Shown piece after piece: positions 48,816 to 50,240 of a stretch of 50,240 bases of DNA. Made by a program: the position numbers and the translations under genes. Within the stretch, counting starts at the first letter, position 1. Each line of letters opens with the position of its first letter. The notes beneath the pieces were generated by a model. It searched no databases. It had not been told where the DNA came from and saw only the letters and a list, made by a program, of their open reading frames with translations. The stretch is from Ardenticatenales bacterium (lineage in GTDB: Bacteria; Chloroflexota; Anaerolineae; Promineifilales; Promineifilaceae). Location of the stretch: positions 1-50,240 of the forward strand of contig JACKBM010000051.1 in assembly GCA_020634575.1 (NCBI GenBank), given 5' to 3'.

Positions 48816-50240
48816 CTATGGTTGAGTTGTCGTCAAAATAAGGGCGTCGAGGACGAAGACGCCCTGGCCGGCGGGTAGCACGGCTATGGGATTCAATTCA
48901 ATTGTATCGATTTGCCCGGCATAAGCCCCGGCCAAACGGCAAAGTTGATAAATCGTCTCGATGAGGGTGTCACTGTCACCGGCCGGTCGCCCCCGATACC
49001 CGCCCAGCAACCTGCCCAGCGGTGAGCGCGCCAGCAACCCGGCGATGGCCGGCCGGTCCAGCGGCAGCAGCGCCAGCTCCGGCTCACCCAGCAATTCTAC
49101 GTAAATGCCGCCGGCCCCCAGCATCAGCCCCAGCCCAAATGGGGCCTGGCGCGAGATGGAGACAAATGCCTCCGTCCCGCCCCGTACCATCGGCCCGACC
49201 AGCACGCCGTGCAGGTCCGCTTCCGGCTGCGCTGCCGCTGCTGCCGCCATGATTTGCTCGTAGCCAGCCGCCACCGCAGCGGCGTCGGCCAGGTTCAGCA
49301 GCACGCCGCCCGCATCGCTTTTGTGAGTGATGGCCGGCGCCTCGATTTTCAGGACAACCGGGTAGCCGATCGCTTCAGCCAGGGCAACCGCTTCGGCCGA
49401 ACTACGGGCCAGTTCCTCACGGGGCACCGGGAGGCCGTGGGTCGCCAGCAGCGCTTTGGCTTCGCGCTCGGTCAGCGCCGGGCCGCGCCCCAACCGCGCC
49501 AGCCAGTTCGGATCGGGTGTGAGCGGTTCCGGCCGGGTAATCTGCGGGTTCGATGGCGGATCAACCAGCCGGCGCAGCGCCCGCAGGCTGGTTTGCGTCC
49601 CATTGAGCCAGGGCACACCCGCCTCAGCCAGCGCGTCGCGAAAGTGGGGGTGGTGGCCGGCCGCCAGGTTGCTCAGCACGACTACCGGCGTGGCGTTGGC
49701 CGCCACAAAGCCGGCAATGCCCGCGGCGATGGGCAGGTATTCGGCAGCGCCGCCGTCGTCGAGACCGGCCGGTACATCCTGCAACGCCCCAATCAGGCCG
49801 ACCGCCGGGTCCGCCGCCAGCAGCTCCAGCACGCGCGTGTACACGCTGCCATCGGCAAAGGGCAGCCCGGTGACGTCCAGCGGGTTCTGCGGCGTGACGT
49901 AGCCCGGCAAGATCTCACGCAGGCCGGCGACAGTGGCCGGCGCCAGTCCGGGGAGGACCAGGCCCGCTTCCGCCGCAAAATCAGCCACATGGGCCACGCC
50001 GCCGCCGCTGACGCCGACCAGGGCCACGCCCGCCGGTTGTGGCGCCCGCCGGATGGCGCTGAACAGGGCGGCGTATTCCAGCATCTCGTCCATGCTGGCA
50101 ACGGCGCTGATGCCATGCTGCCGGCAGAACGCCTGAAACGCCTTGTAGGAGCCGCCGAGGGCGCCGGTGTGGGCCGCCGTTGCTGCTGCGCCCTGGGCGG
50201 AGCGGCCAAAGTAGAGGGCGATCACTTGCTTGCCCGCGGC
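48816..50240 (-). CDS. NDP-forming acyl-CoA synthetase-like protein (partial, N-terminus off the right edge)
   Basis: The frame stays open to the window end; the visible 474 residues begin AAGKQVIALYFGRSAQG. They include the CoA-ligase domain (HTGALGGS, whose His is the phosphorylated residue's region in this family), then LALVGVSGGGVA-like and NPLDVTGLPFADG motifs. The C-terminal third is ATP-grasp: LKIEAPAITHKSDAGGVLLNL followed by IELNPIAVLPAG. The CoA-binding N-terminal domain must lie beyond the edge. The family converts acyl-CoA, ADP/GDP and phosphate to acid and ATP, or the reverse. It is the first visible gene of the nucleoside hydrolase run, and could recover energy from a catabolic acyl-CoA (inference). 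Confidence 0.88.
   Translation of the reverse strand, partial: AAGKQVIALYFGRSAQGAAATAAHTGALGGSYKAFQAFCRQHGISAVASMDEMLEYAALFSAIRRAPQPAGVALVGVSGGGVAHVADFAAEAGLVLPGLAPATVAGLREILPGYVTPQNPLDVTGLPFADGSVYTRVLELLAADPAVGLIGALQDVPAGLDDGGAAEYLPIAAGIAGFVAANATPVVVLSNLAAGHHPHFRDALAEAGVPWLNGTQTSLRALRRLVDPPSNPQITRPEPLTPDPNWLARLGRGPALTEREAKALLATHGLPVPREELARSSAEAVALAEAIGYPVVLKIEAPAITHKSDAGGVLLNLADAAAVAAGYEQIMAAAAAAQPEADLHGVLVGPMVRGGTEAFVSISRQAPFGLGLMLGAGGIYVELLGEPELALLPLDRPAIAGLLARSPLGRLLGGYRGRPAGDSDTLIETIYQLCRLAGAYAGQIDTIELNPIAVLPAGQGVFVLDALILTTTQP

Noticed and set aside
1..50240. CRISPR arrays, tRNA or rRNA genes, IS elements and prophage
   Set aside because: I looked for evenly spaced repeats, tRNA-like cloverleaves in gaps and transposase or phage motifs and saw none; short RNA genes could still be missed without a covariance search.

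Overview
The window looks like chromosomal DNA of a Chloroflexota bacterium, most likely Anaerolineae or Caldilineae. This is inferred from gene content: STAND ATPase with a separate TPR partner, periplasmic VKOR/DsbA pair, PRC-barrel and DUF2383 proteins, many PfkB kinases and nucleoside hydrolases, and lipoproteins with acidic or TP-rich linkers. Coding density is high and GC is moderately high by eye. I saw no rRNA, tRNA, CRISPR array, transposase or phage gene. Both ends cut through genes.

Layout. 1-5.2 kb: a B12-binding radical SAM enzyme (cut by the left edge), a P-loop kinase-like protein, a TPR protein downstream of an NB-ARC/STAND regulator, and an exported TP-linker protein. 5.4-7.6 kb: PCu(A)C copper chaperone, VKOR and DsbA-like thioredoxin (oxidative folding and copper handling outside the membrane). 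7.9-14 kb: an HpaB-type flavin monooxygenase, a DUF2383 protein, a NarL-type two-component pair and two divergent PRC-barrel proteins. 14-24.2 kb: a minus-strand operon read from 24.2 kb leftwards: sugar-type ABC binding protein, two permeases, two nucleoside hydrolases, SIS, PfkB, PfkB, SIS, then perhaps a flavoprotein. 24.4-36.2 kb: YjbQ; an efflux adaptor, a MacB-like permease and a PfkB kinase fused to a cysteine-tailed domain; an MFS carrier; an ABC-2 exporter with an anchored extracytoplasmic protein; a DUF624 membrane protein. 36.3-50.2 kb: an M42-like peptidase, three more genes of sugar/nucleoside type (PfkB, PfkB, MFS), a protein carrying an LQR..GN..VQR motif and a Cys/His/Asp set, an ADP-ribosylglycohydrolase, a tandem Usp protein, a Na/Pi-like membrane protein, and a minus-strand run of NDP-forming CoA ligase, three nucleoside hydrolases and an HD phosphohydrolase.

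How the genes fit together. The dominant theme is import and breakdown of N-glycosides, probably nucleosides or glycosylamines. There are five nucleoside hydrolases, five PfkB kinases, two SIS proteins, an ADP-ribosylglycohydrolase, an HD nucleotidase-like protein, an ABC importer and two MFS carriers. Uptake, N-glycosidic cleavage, phosphorylation and isomerisation or deglycation would form one route. The least ordinary member is the PfkB fusion at 29.2-31.0 kb: its C-terminal half ends in an endonuclease III-like four-cysteine loop and loosely resembles QNG1-type nucleoside hydrolases. The ABC operon carries internal hairpins that could set the protein ratio. Two near-identical palindromic repeats (14.55 and 42.97 kb) and a frequent CCGGCCGG octamer are noncoding features of note.
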